DNA from: Luscinia megarhynchos
Taxonomy: Eukaryota; Chordata; Aves; Passeriformes; Turdidae
Length of the DNA: 64,000 nt
Assembly (NCBI GenBank): GCA_034336665.1
Contig: CM067570.1
Location: 25,563,002 to 25,627,001, forward strand
Direction: 5' to 3'
Notes under the pieces: generated by a model
Told to the model about the DNA's origin: nothing
Databases searched by the model: none
Seen by the model: the letters and a program-made list of their open reading frames with translations, nothing else
Part shown: one piece after another, positions 24,101-64,000 of the stretch
Numbering within the stretch: position 1 is the first letter of the stretch
Layout of the letters: every line of letters starts with the position of its first letter
Made by a program: the position numbers and the translations under genes

Positions 24101-26850
24101 AATTTCTCAAGAGACTATTTGTGCATTGCCCCACTACCCAGGGACACATGCCAAACACATCCTTCTACAGATGAGCTCGGATCACCTGTTACAAAACAGG
24201 ATCAGTACAATGGAACCACCCAAAGGAGAGTGGGATTCTCTAGTGCTGGGATGAACAGGGTGACAGAGAGTGCTTGGGCAGGGTGTTGGTATAATTACCA
24301 AACAGCTGCTGGCAACAGCTGTTGTCATGCATCATCTCCCCCTAGAGCAGGAGCTCCGTGGGCTGTGTGGGCTGGGACAGCTGAGTGTGCAGGGCTGCTC
24401 CCCGTGCTCTCTCACCAGCACTTACACCTCTGCTCCTTGTCCTGCACGCCTGGCCTGACTCACTCCTGACCTCTCCCTGAAGGTAAGTGTGACAGCAATA
24501 CAAAAAACCTGTGAAGCCCAGCCTGGGACAACAGAAGGCAGCACTCACTGCCTGGTACACGTGGGTGTCAGCACTGCCCGGGGGGGATGGACTGCAGGTG
24601 ACAGCTGAGTTACATTCTAGGGGTTTTACATTCTCAGGGTTGATGCCTGCCCCTCAACACTGTAGCTTTAAAGGCAACCACAACTGACATGCACATGGCT
24701 GTGGCCTAACTGCAGTATTCTTGGATCTGGTCTAAATCTAACAGGACCTGCACCCCAGTAGCAGTCAGAGAAGGTGTCCCCTTGGGGAGGTGCCACCAAG
24801 AGCTCTGCAGGTCAGGGGCACTCACCTGAGCTGCCAGTGCCATCTCATGCTTTTCTCCACAATTACTTATGGGCAGTAGCATCACCTCAGCCTTCAAACA
24901 CACTCCCTTGGGTGTGCATACAGCTGCTGTGTACCAGCAGCATGGCAAAAGAAGCCAATCTGGTCTCTACTGGCACATGTCTGCATTGGCAGGGTGGCTG
25001 TGGGCTGTAACAGCAGCAGTGGGAAGTCTGACACTGAAAACTTAACCATTAGAAAGAAATGGAATTAAATTGATTTGTTTTAAAAGTAAAAAACTCCATC
25101 GTTGAAGCGAGGCCTGGGGCAAAGCCCCCTTTTTAGCAGTGTGCAGGTTGCTGTACCACCCTTTATTCTATGCTTTATTCTGTGCTATTTAAGCAGGCTT
25201 TTTAGCACGTTCCTGCTATGGCAACAGTGCAAGCTGCTATGGCTGTCAGTGCTGCAAGCTCCAGCCTCTTGTGAGGGCCAAAAGCTGCCAGGCTTTTCCC
25301 ACAGAAAAGTTCTCTTGGACACTCATGAGCCCAGGCACCAGTACACTGCTTTCTGCCAGCTCCAGCCCAAGGGGAGCCTGAGCTACACATGAGCCTAATG
25401 CCTAATCCCAGACGAGCTTGGAGACTAGGAAACACCAGTGGGGAGGAAAAAGAAGAGAAGAGGTGAGAACTTACAGCCACACTTCGAAAATAGGGCCAGA
25501 GAGAGGGGGGAGAGCTCGTAATTCTTTTCAACCTGCTCACCCAGCTGATAGGACAGAAGAAGCTACATCTGACACGTGAGAGCTCATCTCATGATCTGTT
25601 TTCAATTAAAGGTGCTGTCTTCCTTCTCCCAAACTGACTCCAGCTCCAGGCTGTGAATTCCTAGCCAGCTGCCTAAGTACTGTTTTAGTGACACCGTGTG
25701 GCTTCTGAGGATACTGTTACAGCAACTCCCAGACAGGAGCCAAGCAAGTAACTTCGCTGAAAGCAGGCAAGAGATGTGCCAGGGATGAAGCACAAACCTT
25801 AGTGGTAAATGTGTCATTTCCACATTACAGTCAGCCCAGCACTTCTGGACCACCGACTGGGAAGTATGATGGGAGCAAAAGTGACAAAAAGTTTCAAAAT
25901 GTCCAAAAAGTCCATGGCCCAAAGCAGCTGTTGCTTTGTCCTGACAAGTAGTTTGCTGTTGCCAGTGCCAAATACATGCACATGCTCAAAGTCTGAACCT
26001 GACCTGAGGCTTTTTGAGTTTAAGTTTAAAACAAAAAATTTCCACATTCACAGGAAAAAAAAAAAAAACCTAGTAAAGCAATTCCTGCATTTAGAGGTGT
26101 AGCTGTCAGCCCATTGTTTTCCTCAGTTTCATTATTCCACCACTAGAAAGAGAAGGAAGTCTGCTGCTGGTGTGAACTGGACTCCCACATCTTGTGAGAT
26201 AAACACAGACATGTTTTACAAGCTCAGGGTATGAAATCTGTTACTTAGAACAGTGTCTTAACTACCACTGTGCACTGAAAGCACACTGACACATAGACAC
26301 TACCCCAAGGTCTCAAGTAAGGCAAGAGTAAGTACTTCCCCTGCTACAAAGACTTAACAGAGCACCTTCCTTTCCTAAGTAACAGCTCTCAGAGACAGAA
26401 GGAACACAAACAAAGGCACAAAGTGGAACATTATCTAGCCGTACTTTGAGAGTCAAGGGCTGATTTGATATTTTAAGAACAGCTTGAGCCTCCTTGTTGC
26501 ACTCTCCCGGCAGCACGGGTGCATGTGTATCTCCTCCAAGGAGCCTTGTTCTGTGTGAGGCAGACTTGTTAGGGACAACTCAGAAACCACAACTGCTTCC
26601 CTACTGCAGACATCGCCCACTCGCTTGCAAGTCAGGAAAAATGCCACTGATTTCTAAGCTGGCTTACTTGGCAATCCCTGTTCCCAGTGCCCCTGCAGAT
26701 CTTGTTCTTTGTTTCACTGTGCCTCTTCAACAAAGCAGTGACAGCAATAGTACAATTTTATAGCATCTGCCTTTGGGTTTTTTTGCCTTTTAAGTGGTTT
26801 CTTTTACCACAACTTCTAAGATGCAGAAGTCCCAAAGAGTTAAAGCATTT
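21151..26850. other. Tail-to-tail intergenic interval CREB1 / METTL21A
   Basis: No gene recognised. Long open frames in both strands (for example 21892-22383 minus, 163 codons) have no recognisable domain. It may include distal CREB1 3' UTR up to about 23.1 kb (ATTAAA at 23086) and distal METTL21A 3' ends (minus-strand AATAAA at 25162 and 25174). Confidence 0.6.
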
Positions 26851-27276
26851 AGAGCTGCATCATTAGCTTTTATTTCATCCACTCTTACTCTCCTAGAGTT
26901 AAGGAAGTGATAAAGGGAAAAAACCCTACTGTAATCTCTTTGTTTCCCCAGGAAGTTAAATGTGGTTTGATTTCAGACAACAGACCTTTTGAGATAGCAA
27001 TTTTGATGCTGGAGATTTCTGCAACTTGAATCCATTTCAAAAATTACATTTGATAAAAAGATAGTGGAACATATATATATATATGACTCTATTCAGAAAT
27101 GAAACAGGTTCCATTTGCAGAATGGAAGCACAAACCTTGCTGAATCAGACAAGACCAGCAGAACAAGAAGCCAGGGAAATAACACAACTGCAACTTCATG
27201 CTTAGGAACGAGTATATTGAGTAGAAACAAAGGGAAGAACGGAGCAGCATCTGTGGCTCATTAACAAAGCAGAGAG
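26850..27276 (-). other. METTL21A: METTL21A 3' UTR (proximal form)
   Basis: The first good minus-strand AATAAA downstream of the stop is at 26874-26869, predicting an end near 26850 and a 3' UTR of about 430 nt. It includes a short AT repeat at 27069-27084. Distal signals exist near 25.17 kb. Confidence 0.5.
26869..26874 (-). terminator. METTL21A: Candidate METTL21A poly(A) signal
   Basis: TTTATT on the + strand, that is AATAAA on the METTL21A strand, about 400 nt after the stop codon. Position is plausible but there is no transcript evidence. Confidence 0.5.
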
Positions 27277-30480
<3,204 letters not shown>

Positions 30481-33400
30481 CAGGGGCTTCTCTTCACCTG
30501 TGGCTCCGTTTAATCTCTGCTGTGGAAAACCAACACGGTGCTCCTCTCCTGTGTTGCATGAACTCGCTCCAAAGCCTGCTAAAGGCCATGGGAGAGCCGG
30601 GAAGCATGGTCCTGCTGCAGGTCCCCACAGAAAGGCGCAGTGCCTGCAGCCACGCTCCTCTGCAGGGGCAGGGGACATCTCTGCCCATCACTGGTGACTG
30701 TGCCCTGACAGCTCCCGGTGACACCGATGGGGCAAGGCCGGCCCCTCCAAGTTGGGGACCAGCTCCAGAAAACATCCCCTCCCTTTCCCACAGGGACCAG
30801 CAAATCTATCTGGCAGACAAAGGCAAATGTGGTTACATCTAAAAGCTGTCAATTCCAACAGAGTGGCTCAAGATTCCTGAAAACCTCAGTGGAGGATCAT
30901 TATGAGTTGCACAGGAGCAGCAGAAAGTAAAGCTTGTTTAGAGTTCTGCTACCGTAGGAGAATTAGACCCAGAATTTCACTTGCCCCAAACCAGTCCTTA
31001 CTTGTCTTATGGCAACTCAGACTTCTCCCTATAAACATGCCAGAACAGGTGTGATGATTCAGTTTTCTGTGGTTTTATGTCCTAAAGTGCTGGTCCCTTG
31101 CCACTATTCCTGCTTTGGAGAGTTTGAAATTGCTTGTGCTATTATCTCGTCCATTTTTTAAATTATTTATATAGGCAGTGTGGGAAAAGCAATGAGAGTC
31201 ATTACATTTGAAATGAGAACTCTGTTTGAATGACTTTTTGAGTCACCTACACTCTGCCTAAACTACACCACCAGACAAATAGAGGGAAACTCCCAAATGG
31301 CACAAAGCCTTCACCTCTACCTCCTGTACCACATGCCAGCCCTGGGATCTCCAACCAGAATATGGAGCAGTGTGGCAGGGCTCCAGTGCTCCCAACTGCC
31401 TCCTTTCTGTCCCCAGATGAGTTTTCTTCCCCTGCAATATTTCATAAGACCAAGCATCTGGCTGAACAGCAACTAGAGTAAAAAAAGGCTGCATGTGAAA
31501 ATGTGTTGTTCCTGAAGATGATAATGCTTGAGTGAGTGCTTTTATCCCAATAATGTGATTTTGTTAGTCAGATATTCCTGAATATTTCTGGAGTGCAGCA
31601 GGTTCTCTACCAATCCTGCCCTTCTTCCCAGAAATATTTCTACTTCTTCCCTGATAAAGTTGCTCTGGCATTGACTTCCATGAGCCTTAGACAGAAGATC
31701 AGAAATTACTTTCTAGATCATAACTGGATAGTGAAACTATAAGAGAGAAGCAAGTCCACTAGAAGTTTAGTAAGGGCCCTGATTCCCCTTATTCATTCTG
31801 AGCCTATATTTTATGCTCTCTTTACCTTTCCACATCCATTTTCTAAGAAAATGGAGTACCTGGGTATTGTAGTGGCAGAGAGACACACTTGGTTTCTTCT
31901 ACCTTTCCTGACAGTAAAAGGATAAAGAAAAAACACAACAACACAGAATTATGGCTAAAACAGATGCTCAGAGCTGAAATGTTTTTCTCCCAGCAGGGAG
32001 AGCTCAGCACAGCAGTGAAGTGGTGAGAACATAGCCTGGCTTGGCTTTTAAGCACTGCAGAGGGCTGTAAGGACACCTAAGCTGCAGGTAATCTTGTGAA
32101 GTGGGAAACAGCTGATTTTAAGGTAAGCAAGAATGACTTAAAGTATGAAGAAACACCGATTCAAGTCCATTCTTACCTCATTCAACTACTTGATAAAGCA
32201 GGCATAATGTAGCCAATTGTGAGTAAATGCCACCACCCTGGATTTGGGTAAGCTGCTTGGGGTAATTAAGAAACAGTGTTTAAGCGCAATGGTCCTTGAA
32301 ATACTTAAAATATCAAAGAACAAAGTAGATAAGATAGAAAGGAGTACAAATTATTTTGAATCTGTACTAATATAACCCTCTTTCTGCAATCTTCTCTTGC
32401 TGCTTAGTATGTAAAATCCCCTCTTAGGAATGAATGTGACAGTTCTTGTGATAGCTCTGCAGACGCTGGATGCACTGCATGTCTGCGCATGGATTTTGGA
32501 GACATCCGTGATGGGAAAATACTGCATCCCTCACACAGTCTCTGGTTACCAAGGCAAAGGCAGGTATAAATAGAAACAATCTGATTTTTTTTAAACTCCA
32601 TCTAGAAACCTGTGTTGTTGATAACCCTCTGACAGCAACGCCTTATTCCAAATGGTTCTGTTCTACATTTGTGTGGAAAGTTCTGGTTTAATCCTTTCCT
32701 CCTGAAATAAACAGCAGCTACTTCTGGTTGTCATTCCACTGAAATATGAAAATTGTCTTGGAAATAAAGTTTGGACAAATACCTGTTTTGCTAAGAGCTT
32801 TCATCAACCAAATGAACAAGAGCTAACACAAAGCTTGGAGGAAAACCCAGAGAAGAAAGCAGTCTTTCTCCCTATGTATCACTGTAAGTAGCCATTCAAA
32901 TGACTGGCACTGAAATGATTTAACAAGTTTTACATTTTCATCTTCACCAGCAGAAGAATCTTCCAGATTCTCCACACCAATAAAATAGATGGGGTGGTGA
33001 ATCACTTGCTGTTAAATACAAAGGGAATAAAGCAAAGATTAATTTGGTTGATGACAGCTCGCAATTGCAGAATCAAGACAGCCTCAGCTTAAAGTGATTT
33101 GGATCATATTTGAAACTGATGGGGTGAATTAAAAAGAAAAAGTTTCTGCAGAAACTGGTGGGTTATCAGTGGACCTTAGAACTTGCTGCTTCTGCAAGAT
33201 CCTTGCAAAAAATATGAAATATTGAAGTAAGTGTATAATCCGATCTAGTGTTTCATTTCCTTTAAACACAGAGTTACATTAAACAGTGGAAGTAATAATC
33301 AAAAATATGAAGATGTATAATTTTATAAGTGCTTGAGCTGAAACACAGGAAGTTTCTGGAACATCTGAAGAGGGAATTGTTGCCATCAATAATACTACAT

Positions 33401-36400
33401 TCATGCCTTCAACCTTGCATCTTGATAAACTGCCGCATATAATCACCATGTTTATTAAAGTGTCTTGTTACAGAAAGATCACTTAGCTTTTATGTGAATA
33501 GAATTATGTGAGTGAGCTCCTAAAGGCCTTGCAGGTCTGAAAGCTGACATTGTTTTGAAGTTTTAGTTAAGGAATAAAAAGCAGATTGAGTAGGCTCTTC
33601 ACAACCAACCACTGGATTTCCAGCTGCACTTCATTTGCTGTAAAACTCCCCCCACTTTCAGATGTTCCCAGACCTACAGCCTTACCCACATCTCCAGCTG
33701 CTGAACTTCCAGGCCACAAGATGCCAGTGCCAGGTCTTGGGAGGGGAGGGAGGGTCCACAACCCACGGAGCAAGCCTGACACGTGAGCAGACGTGGATGC
33801 ACCCTGGGAAAGGCTGCTCCAGCAGCACTCCCGGGAGCACAGGGCTGTGGTGGGGAAGTGGAACAGACATGGGGCAGGGAAAATGCTACAAAAAACCTTC
33901 CTTTTGTGGAGTCTGAGTATGGATCTGGAAGCTTAACATTAGGTGGAGAAATTTATTATATGCTTTATAGGTGCAGTGTTATTTCCTGGAGTGGAAATTA
34001 CAGTGCAAGTAATGCACTGTATTAATTTACAACTAGTTAACAACAACTAATTTTAAACAATTAAAAAACAGCTATATGGATAGGCAGACAATAGCTATAG
34101 CATTCACATAGATGCAAAGGTGATTCCCTCTGTGCAGATGTTGTTACCCTTTTAAAAGAAGGAAGAATCCAAGCATATGAAGAATGTGGGGCATTTAGTG
34201 TTATTTCTCATGGTGTTGTCAGTGTTTCTCTTCTTGAGTCCTTAGAAATAAAATCCATCAGACGATAGAGAAGATGGAAGAGTTGAGTCTAAACAATTTC
34301 AGGTACCTTAAAACTAACAGGGAGGGCCCCTTAGCACCACTGTCCAGGCTTTGGTGGCCCAGAGTTGGAATTAGAACTGCAGAAGGTTACCCTAAATAAA
34401 CTTGCTGTAGGACTTACACATGCACAGTTAGACTTTTCTGCATAAACTCACCATTCATGATAATGTTTGTGTTAAAATTCTGAAAAGCGTTTTCCTTTTC
34501 CACGTAAGAAATCTGTATCCCTGGCGTGCAGTAACAGCTGTTTCTAATACTTGATAAATGGAAGTGGTTGGTTCTGCCAGCCCAAAGTACAGCTTTGCAG
34601 GCCTCTGTCTTGGCTCCAGCACACCTCAAATTTTCTTCTCAGGTACTAAGCCTCCATTAACTCTAACTTAGCCTTTGGTAACTGTCAAGCTGGTTTTACT
34701 TTCCCTGAAGACAAAATGAAGGTAGGAGCAGAAGAGAGAAGCTAAGATAAAGGCTTCCTCCCACATGCCTGTGCTGTGGTATCCCTGCAGCGATCCAGAT
34801 GCTGGCATGCCAGCCAAGCAGCTTCTGCATTGCCTGTAATGACATCTTAGACTGCAGCAAAGGCAAAAGGAGGGATTTAATCAATGACAGCAGCACTGCA
34901 GTCTGTCCTTATGCTATCAAACACAGGCTCCCCAGCCCTGGTTTGCTTGTATTCACTGCTAGCCAAGGTAATATAGGAGATTTAATAGCGTGAAACTTCA
35001 GGGCTACTAAAAATCCACCTTGGGTGTTCTGAATAACCTCCCTGGTTACTTTTCTCCCCCAAACATTGGAATATTCTATTTTCCTAACTACTGTTTTGCT
35101 CCGGGATTTTTCCCTTAAATGGCTGTAGTCTTAGGTTACTTCTCAGCTTCAAAAGACATCACACGTGCAACATTTTTGTCCTGTCAGCTGGTAGTGGTTT
35201 TCAAAACAGGATGCCTATTTTTCCCCTGATTATTTCCAAGTGAGACACAGGAGTCTGAGCTTTTGTTTTCAGTTGGTTATACAGGTTCAACCTGGTGATT
35301 CATTCTTCCTGCAGCTACATTTCCAGGAAAAGACAAAGCCCTGGCTCTTCTCCAAGTTATCCAAGTAAGATCAGAAAGCACTCCTCCCCCAGCTGTGACA
35401 CTTTCTAAGAAGGGAGAAATTGAACAAAACACATCCCAGAGTTGGTGTCATCACCCTGCAGACAGGTAAGGAGGTGCATGACCTTGGAGAGGTATGTGCA
35501 GTACCAAGTCTGGGTGCAGATAACAGCAGAGTTTACTGGAGTTCTTGGTCCTGTGAAGCACAACCTAGTGTGTGCAATGAGCCATTCTCCATTTCTGAGA
35601 CTGATAGTGACTGTGAAGCTGGATGGCTTACGGGAAACCCAGCAATTTAATTTCAATCCTTCTAGAAGACTCTCATCTTCTTGTTGCAGTTGGTGGACAA
35701 GAAAATATGCTTGGAGCTGGGAATTTTTCAAGAGTTATTACACATAAAGAAGTTGGTAACTTTGGTTTCAGACATCTCTTAGGGATACTGCTGCTTGCAG
35801 ATGAAGGGAAGCCTGGTTTTGCATCATGAGGCAAAGGACAACAAGGGGGTGTGGTTGTGAATTCAAGTGCTGAGATTTCAGAAATGGAGTTAAATAAAAA
35901 CCTGCACAACTCTGCCTACAAGGAACCATCACAGGAAACGTAAAGACTTGTCTGAGAAGTGGGGTTCCTTTGAACACAAGCAGACAGCAGCTCACATATA
36001 CTCAGCAAATGGGCCAAGTAAGAGACAGAATTACCTCCCCCTGTAAGCCCACAAGCCAAAACACAGCTGGTAGCACTAATATTAGTCCTGTCAAGCCTGG
36101 TAGTCTTCATTTATTATGCATCCTGCAAATAATTATACATATAGTTAAGTTTATAGCTCAGAAGCTGCATTTAGTGGTTGGCAGGGTGTGCTCCTCACTT
36201 GGAGCAGTTGGCAGAGTATTGCTCCTCTGACCTCATTAGACTAACATGAGGAGCAAGTCTGGTCCTTTATATATTCAGAATAAACCACAGGTCTTTCTAA
36301 TCTCTGCATATTAGGAGCAGAGGTCACTACTCCTTTGGCTATCATCACAATCTGATTTAGGGTTTGTTTCAAGAGGCTGTCTGGCCTTCCTTAAAGGCTG

Positions 36401-39030
36401 TGTGAAGTTCTCCTGAAGTTTGCATCAACTTCCTGAGAGGGATTAAATAGGATTACTTTCCCACATTTTTGAAAGTTACTTTGCTCTCACTTCTGTGAAA
36501 ATTAAAGTACAGGAGGGTTGCTGCCCACTGGGTGTCCTGCTCAGAGACAAGGGGTGGTAATTGAGAGTCCCATAGTACACACCTCTTTTTCTGGAGCAGG
36601 AGGAAAAGAGGTTGGATGCAAACAGTCCATAGTAAGCTATTTTCAGCTCAGGCATTCATTATTGCCACGATCCACCATCCAAAATGCCTGCTTATGCAAA
36701 ATGTGGAACTAGGTATGTGCTGCCCGTTGTACATCAAAGTAATTGATTTTTTAAATAATGGAAACTGTCTGATGAATCACTGGGGTAAATCAAGCAGAAC
36801 AGTAGAAAGATGAGACAGAAAATAGGAAGAGAACCAGGACCAGTAATAAATCATAATAGAGGGTATTCAGTGTATTGCTATAGCAGTAAGTCAATAGAAT
36901 GTTAAGCTGCATAAATAAAAGATAATGTGTTTCATTTCTGCAGGGTGTTGCTCAGACTACACCTATTAACAGGATCACCTGGTTCTGCAGAAAATACACA
37001 CAGCAACAGGTTTTGTCATATTATCCTGATAAATCAGATCTGAATTAAGATTTTAAGAGTTACTTTGCCAAAATGGAGCAGGAAATGAATATTCCTCATC
37101 ACTACAGCTAAAGGAAAACATGCAGAGATATGGAAAATTACCCTTTACTGGTGTACTGAGGTATGTGGAAGCGGAAGCTTAACTTCTGGAATGACAAGGA
37201 GGTGAGACAGTTTGCTGTTTTTGTGACTTCCAGGGATTAAAGTCAGCTTCCTCTTGCTTAAGACCTACATGAATAAGTCCTCACAGGGAAACAGACTACT
37301 GATTTCTTTCCTCCCTCTGCATGTTTGTATAAATCCTGATACTCTACAACAGCTCTAGCGCAGGGGAAGAGCAGCCTTCCTCACTCGCCATTTGCAGAAT
37401 TACACACTGAGAACAAGTATGAAACCCACGGGAAACTTCAGCCTCTGGGAGGCAGAGGAACCAAAACCTTCACACCCAAAAAGCACTGAGGCATGTCACA
37501 TAATCCAGCCACTCCAAGTTCCCGGCATTTTTCACTATCGGCACAAGTACGTGGGGTTTTGGCTGTTGGGTCCTGGTGCTCAACTTCCTGGTGAGCCACC
37601 CTTGCTCACTTCCTCACCCTTGAACAAGGATTTTCCACTGCCCAAAACCGCAGCTTTGGCAGAAGATTCCCTTGAAGCTGCTCCAAAGCTGAGAGTTAGC
37701 AGAGGTCCCAGCTTGCTGCTGGGATCCCCCGAGGCACTTGCTGCAGCTGCACGTCCCTTTGCTGAAGCCAGGCAGCCCCACAGCACATGCTGACAGGCTG
37801 CAAGGAGCAGACTTGGCTTTAGCCACGGACACTGGGCATGGCTGCTGTCTGCCTGAGGAGTGCAGATTTGCCTGTGGCTCCCACCACTGCTCTGGATGGA
37901 GCAGCTCACCTCCATCGGCGTGCAGCCACTGGAAGGGGCCCAGCAGTGCAGCCGGAGTGCAGCTTGCTCAGCTGCTCCAGCTTCTGAAAAGAGTCAGCCA
38001 GGTGCAAAGAGGGAGGGAACGTATTGCTCTTCTCGTGCAAGAGTAAATTGTGCCAGTTTTCATATTAGATAGTGCAGATGCAAGCCAACTCTTACTCTTG
38101 CTTGGGAATTAATTACTTCAGTAAGCCACGCCAACCCTTGAGCTTCTCCTTCCCCACCATCCTCACAAAAAAATCAGTGGATGCAGTGCCAGAGGGAAGA
38201 AAACACCAATCTCTGAATGGCTATTTTGCATGAAGCCCCTTTTCCCCTCCCTGGCTCAGTTCAGTCTCCCGTTCCACCCAATGGTTAATCCCTGGCCCTT
38301 CCTAGAACTGGGAGCAGGACCAGCTGGCCTACAGCTTTCCAAGCAGGGTGAAGAGGCTGCAGAGGGACTTCAGTTGGCCTGAAGAGGTTTAAGAAGTGCT
38401 GAAATCTCCCCCAAGGCCCTTGTGTAATCCACAGCAAGGTCAGATTCCTCTGGAGTAGCAAGGCTTTGCAAACTGTCAGTAGCATGTAGACAGGCTTAGC
38501 TAACACAATTTAAAGAAATTGCTGGTAAGTGAAAAGGTATCATTCATCAGTCTGAAGGAATAATCCTCCTATAAGACTATAAATCATTTGGTTTGTCCCT
38601 GGGATTAAGTTGTACAAATTCTGGAAACACAGCATCTATTACTTCCTCTCTTCAAAGAAACTACACATGATTTGGCCAAAAACTCCATGTTTATCATCAC
38701 ATGGGAGAGCCAACATTTGGATTTTTCCTACAAAATGGAGTAAAACCCTGAGTCTGCTTATCTTTGGAATAACTGCCAGCATGATAGCAGAGTTTTGTAA
38801 TACTTTTGTGTGTTCCTAAGTCAGAGCAGAGCCATTCTTCTTATCAGGGCCAGAGTTAAATTTTTGTAGCGATAGTGGGTTGTTTCATTGCAGAACAACG
38901 CATGTTTGTGTTTATCAGGACCTCTGACTGCCGTGGGTATCTCGCCCTCTAATCCATCTTCCCGGGAGTGTATTTGAACATTCCAGTCCTCTGAGGAGCT
39001 CTCAGGTAGCTGAAACTCAGCAAATCCGCG
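30481..39030. other. Head-to-head intergenic interval METTL21A / CCNYL1
   Basis: About 8.5 kb with no supported gene. GC content falls after about 30.8 kb. Short open frames in this interval have no recognisable product and no splice pattern that I could join. Confidence 0.6.
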
Positions 39031-39295
39031 GCAGCTGGGGGTTTCAGCGGTGCCTGGGGATGCGGGCGGCGCCGTGCCGTGTCCCTTTCCCGGTGCGCTG
39101 GCTGGCACCGCGCCCAGCAGCGACCAGGAGCGGCAGCGCGAGCGGGACGCGCCCGCCGGGGCTCCGCCGGCTCGGGGCGGGAGCGATCAGCGCTGCAAGG
39201 GGAGGGGACGGGAGGCGGCCACGAGCTGCTCCGACCCGCGGGAGCGCCGGCAGCGCTGCGCTGCGGCTCGCGTTCCTGCCGGAGCAGTGGCCGCC

Positions 39296-39400
39296 GCTGT
39301 GCCCTGCTGTGCCCCGCTGTGCCCCGGCTGTGCCCTGCTGTGCCCTGCTGTGCCCCGGCTGTGCCCCGGCTGTGCCCCGGCTGTGTCCCGGCTGTCCCGC
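39296..39400. repeat. GC-rich minisatellite (10-11 bp unit)
   Basis: About ten tandem copies of a GCTGTGCCCC(G/T) unit with small variations, in the upstream edge of the CCNYL1 CpG island. Its expansion explains the repetitive open frames seen here in several phases. Confidence 0.92.
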
Positions 39401-39542
39401 ATTCCCGCACGGCCGCTCGAGCCGCTCCCGCAGCACGTGCGCGCCCGGCCAGCGCAAGCCGCCGGGGGCGGGGCCGAGCGCGCGGCGCCGAGCGGGCGTG
39501 GCCGTGGGGAGGCGTCTGAGGCCTCGCGGCCGGCGGGGCGTG

Positions 39543-39554
39543 CGCGCGTGCGCG
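39543..39554 (-). promoter_or_regulatory. NRF1-type site
   Basis: The reverse complement reads CGCGCACGCGCG, a full match to the NRF1 consensus YGCGCAYGCGCR. About 370 bp upstream of the CCNYL1 start codon. Function is inferred from the motif only; in a CpG island chance matches are common. Confidence 0.5.
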
Positions 39555-39625
39555 TGGGGGAGGAGCGGGGGGAGCCGCGGGCCGGGGCAGGGCGCGGCGG
39601 CGGCCGCGTGACGAGCCCCGCGCCC

Positions 39626-39671
39626 ATTGGCGGAGCGGCCGTCACGCGGCGCCACGGCGCGAGGCGATTGG
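39626..39671 (-). promoter_or_regulatory. Pair of reverse CCAAT boxes (NF-Y type)
   Basis: ATTGG at 39626-39630 (context CCCATTGGCG) and at 39667-39671 (context GCGATTGGGC), 41 bp apart, close to four helical turns, with GC boxes right after. This layout is typical of TATA-less promoters and points to transcription start shortly downstream. Confidence 0.6.
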
Positions 39672-39913
39672 GCGCTGGCGGGGCGGGGCCCGCGCTCCCC
39701 CCGGCGGCCGCTCGCGCCAGGCCTGCGCTCGCCGCGCGCAGGAGGCGGCGGGGCGGTCGCGCGGCCGAGGGGGCGGGCGGGGCCGCGCGCGGCCGGGGCG
39801 GGGGCGGCGGCGCTGAGCCCGCCCCGCGCTCCGACCCGCCCTGCGCCCGCCTCCCCTCCCCCGGCCCAGCCCGGAGCCGCGCAGCCGGGCCCGGCGGGGG
39901 AGCTCCGAGCTCC

Positions 39914-64000
<24,087 letters not shown>

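Overview
This is a vertebrate nuclear genome window, almost certainly from a bird. It has large introns, CpG-island promoters, GT-AG splicing, CR1-type LINE 3' ends and LTR-like passerine-style repeats. Three protein-coding genes can be rebuilt exon by exon, and their order CREB1 - METTL21A - CCNYL1 is the known tetrapod arrangement (human 2q33). There are no bacterial-type features, no CRISPR array and no tRNA or rRNA gene.

Region 1 (1 to about 21-23 kb, + strand) is CREB1. Its first non-coding exon and promoter lie upstream of the window. Seven coding exons (2014-2127, 5522-5668, 7530-7630, 10431-10573, 12002-12184, 13592-13742, 16657-16801) join in frame to a 327-residue protein with no internal stop. 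This is the form of CREB that lacks the 14-residue alpha insert, and I could not find an alpha exon in the intron where it should lie. The last coding intron appears to use a GC donor instead of GT, and it splits the bZIP domain. A long 3' UTR follows, with several candidate poly(A) signals.

Region 2 (about 21-27 kb) is the tail-to-tail interval between CREB1 and METTL21A. I see no recognisable gene in it.

Region 3 (26.85-30.5 kb, - strand) is METTL21A. Three coding exons give a 218-residue lysine methyltransferase, the usual family length, expressed from a CpG island at about 29.7-30.5 kb.

Region 4 (30.5-39.0 kb) is the short head-to-head gap between METTL21A and CCNYL1, with no supported gene.

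Region 5 (39.0-64.0 kb, + strand) is CCNYL1, a membrane-anchored Y-type cyclin. It has a strong CpG-island promoter, a Gly/Ala-rich first exon, a first intron of about 12 kb and seven further exons. The gene runs off the right edge inside the cyclin fold, with the last exon in the window ending at 63777.

The genes are neighbours but not an operon. CREB1 is a cAMP/Ca-responsive transcription factor, METTL21A trimethylates Hsp70-family chaperones, and CCNYL1 activates PCTAIRE/PFTAIRE-type CDKs. I found no undescribed multi-gene system. The observations most worth a second look are the GC-AG intron in the bZIP of CREB1, the missing alpha exon, a strong alternative donor that would give a CREB without bZIP, the homopolymer-rich start of CCNYL1, and several repeat structures.
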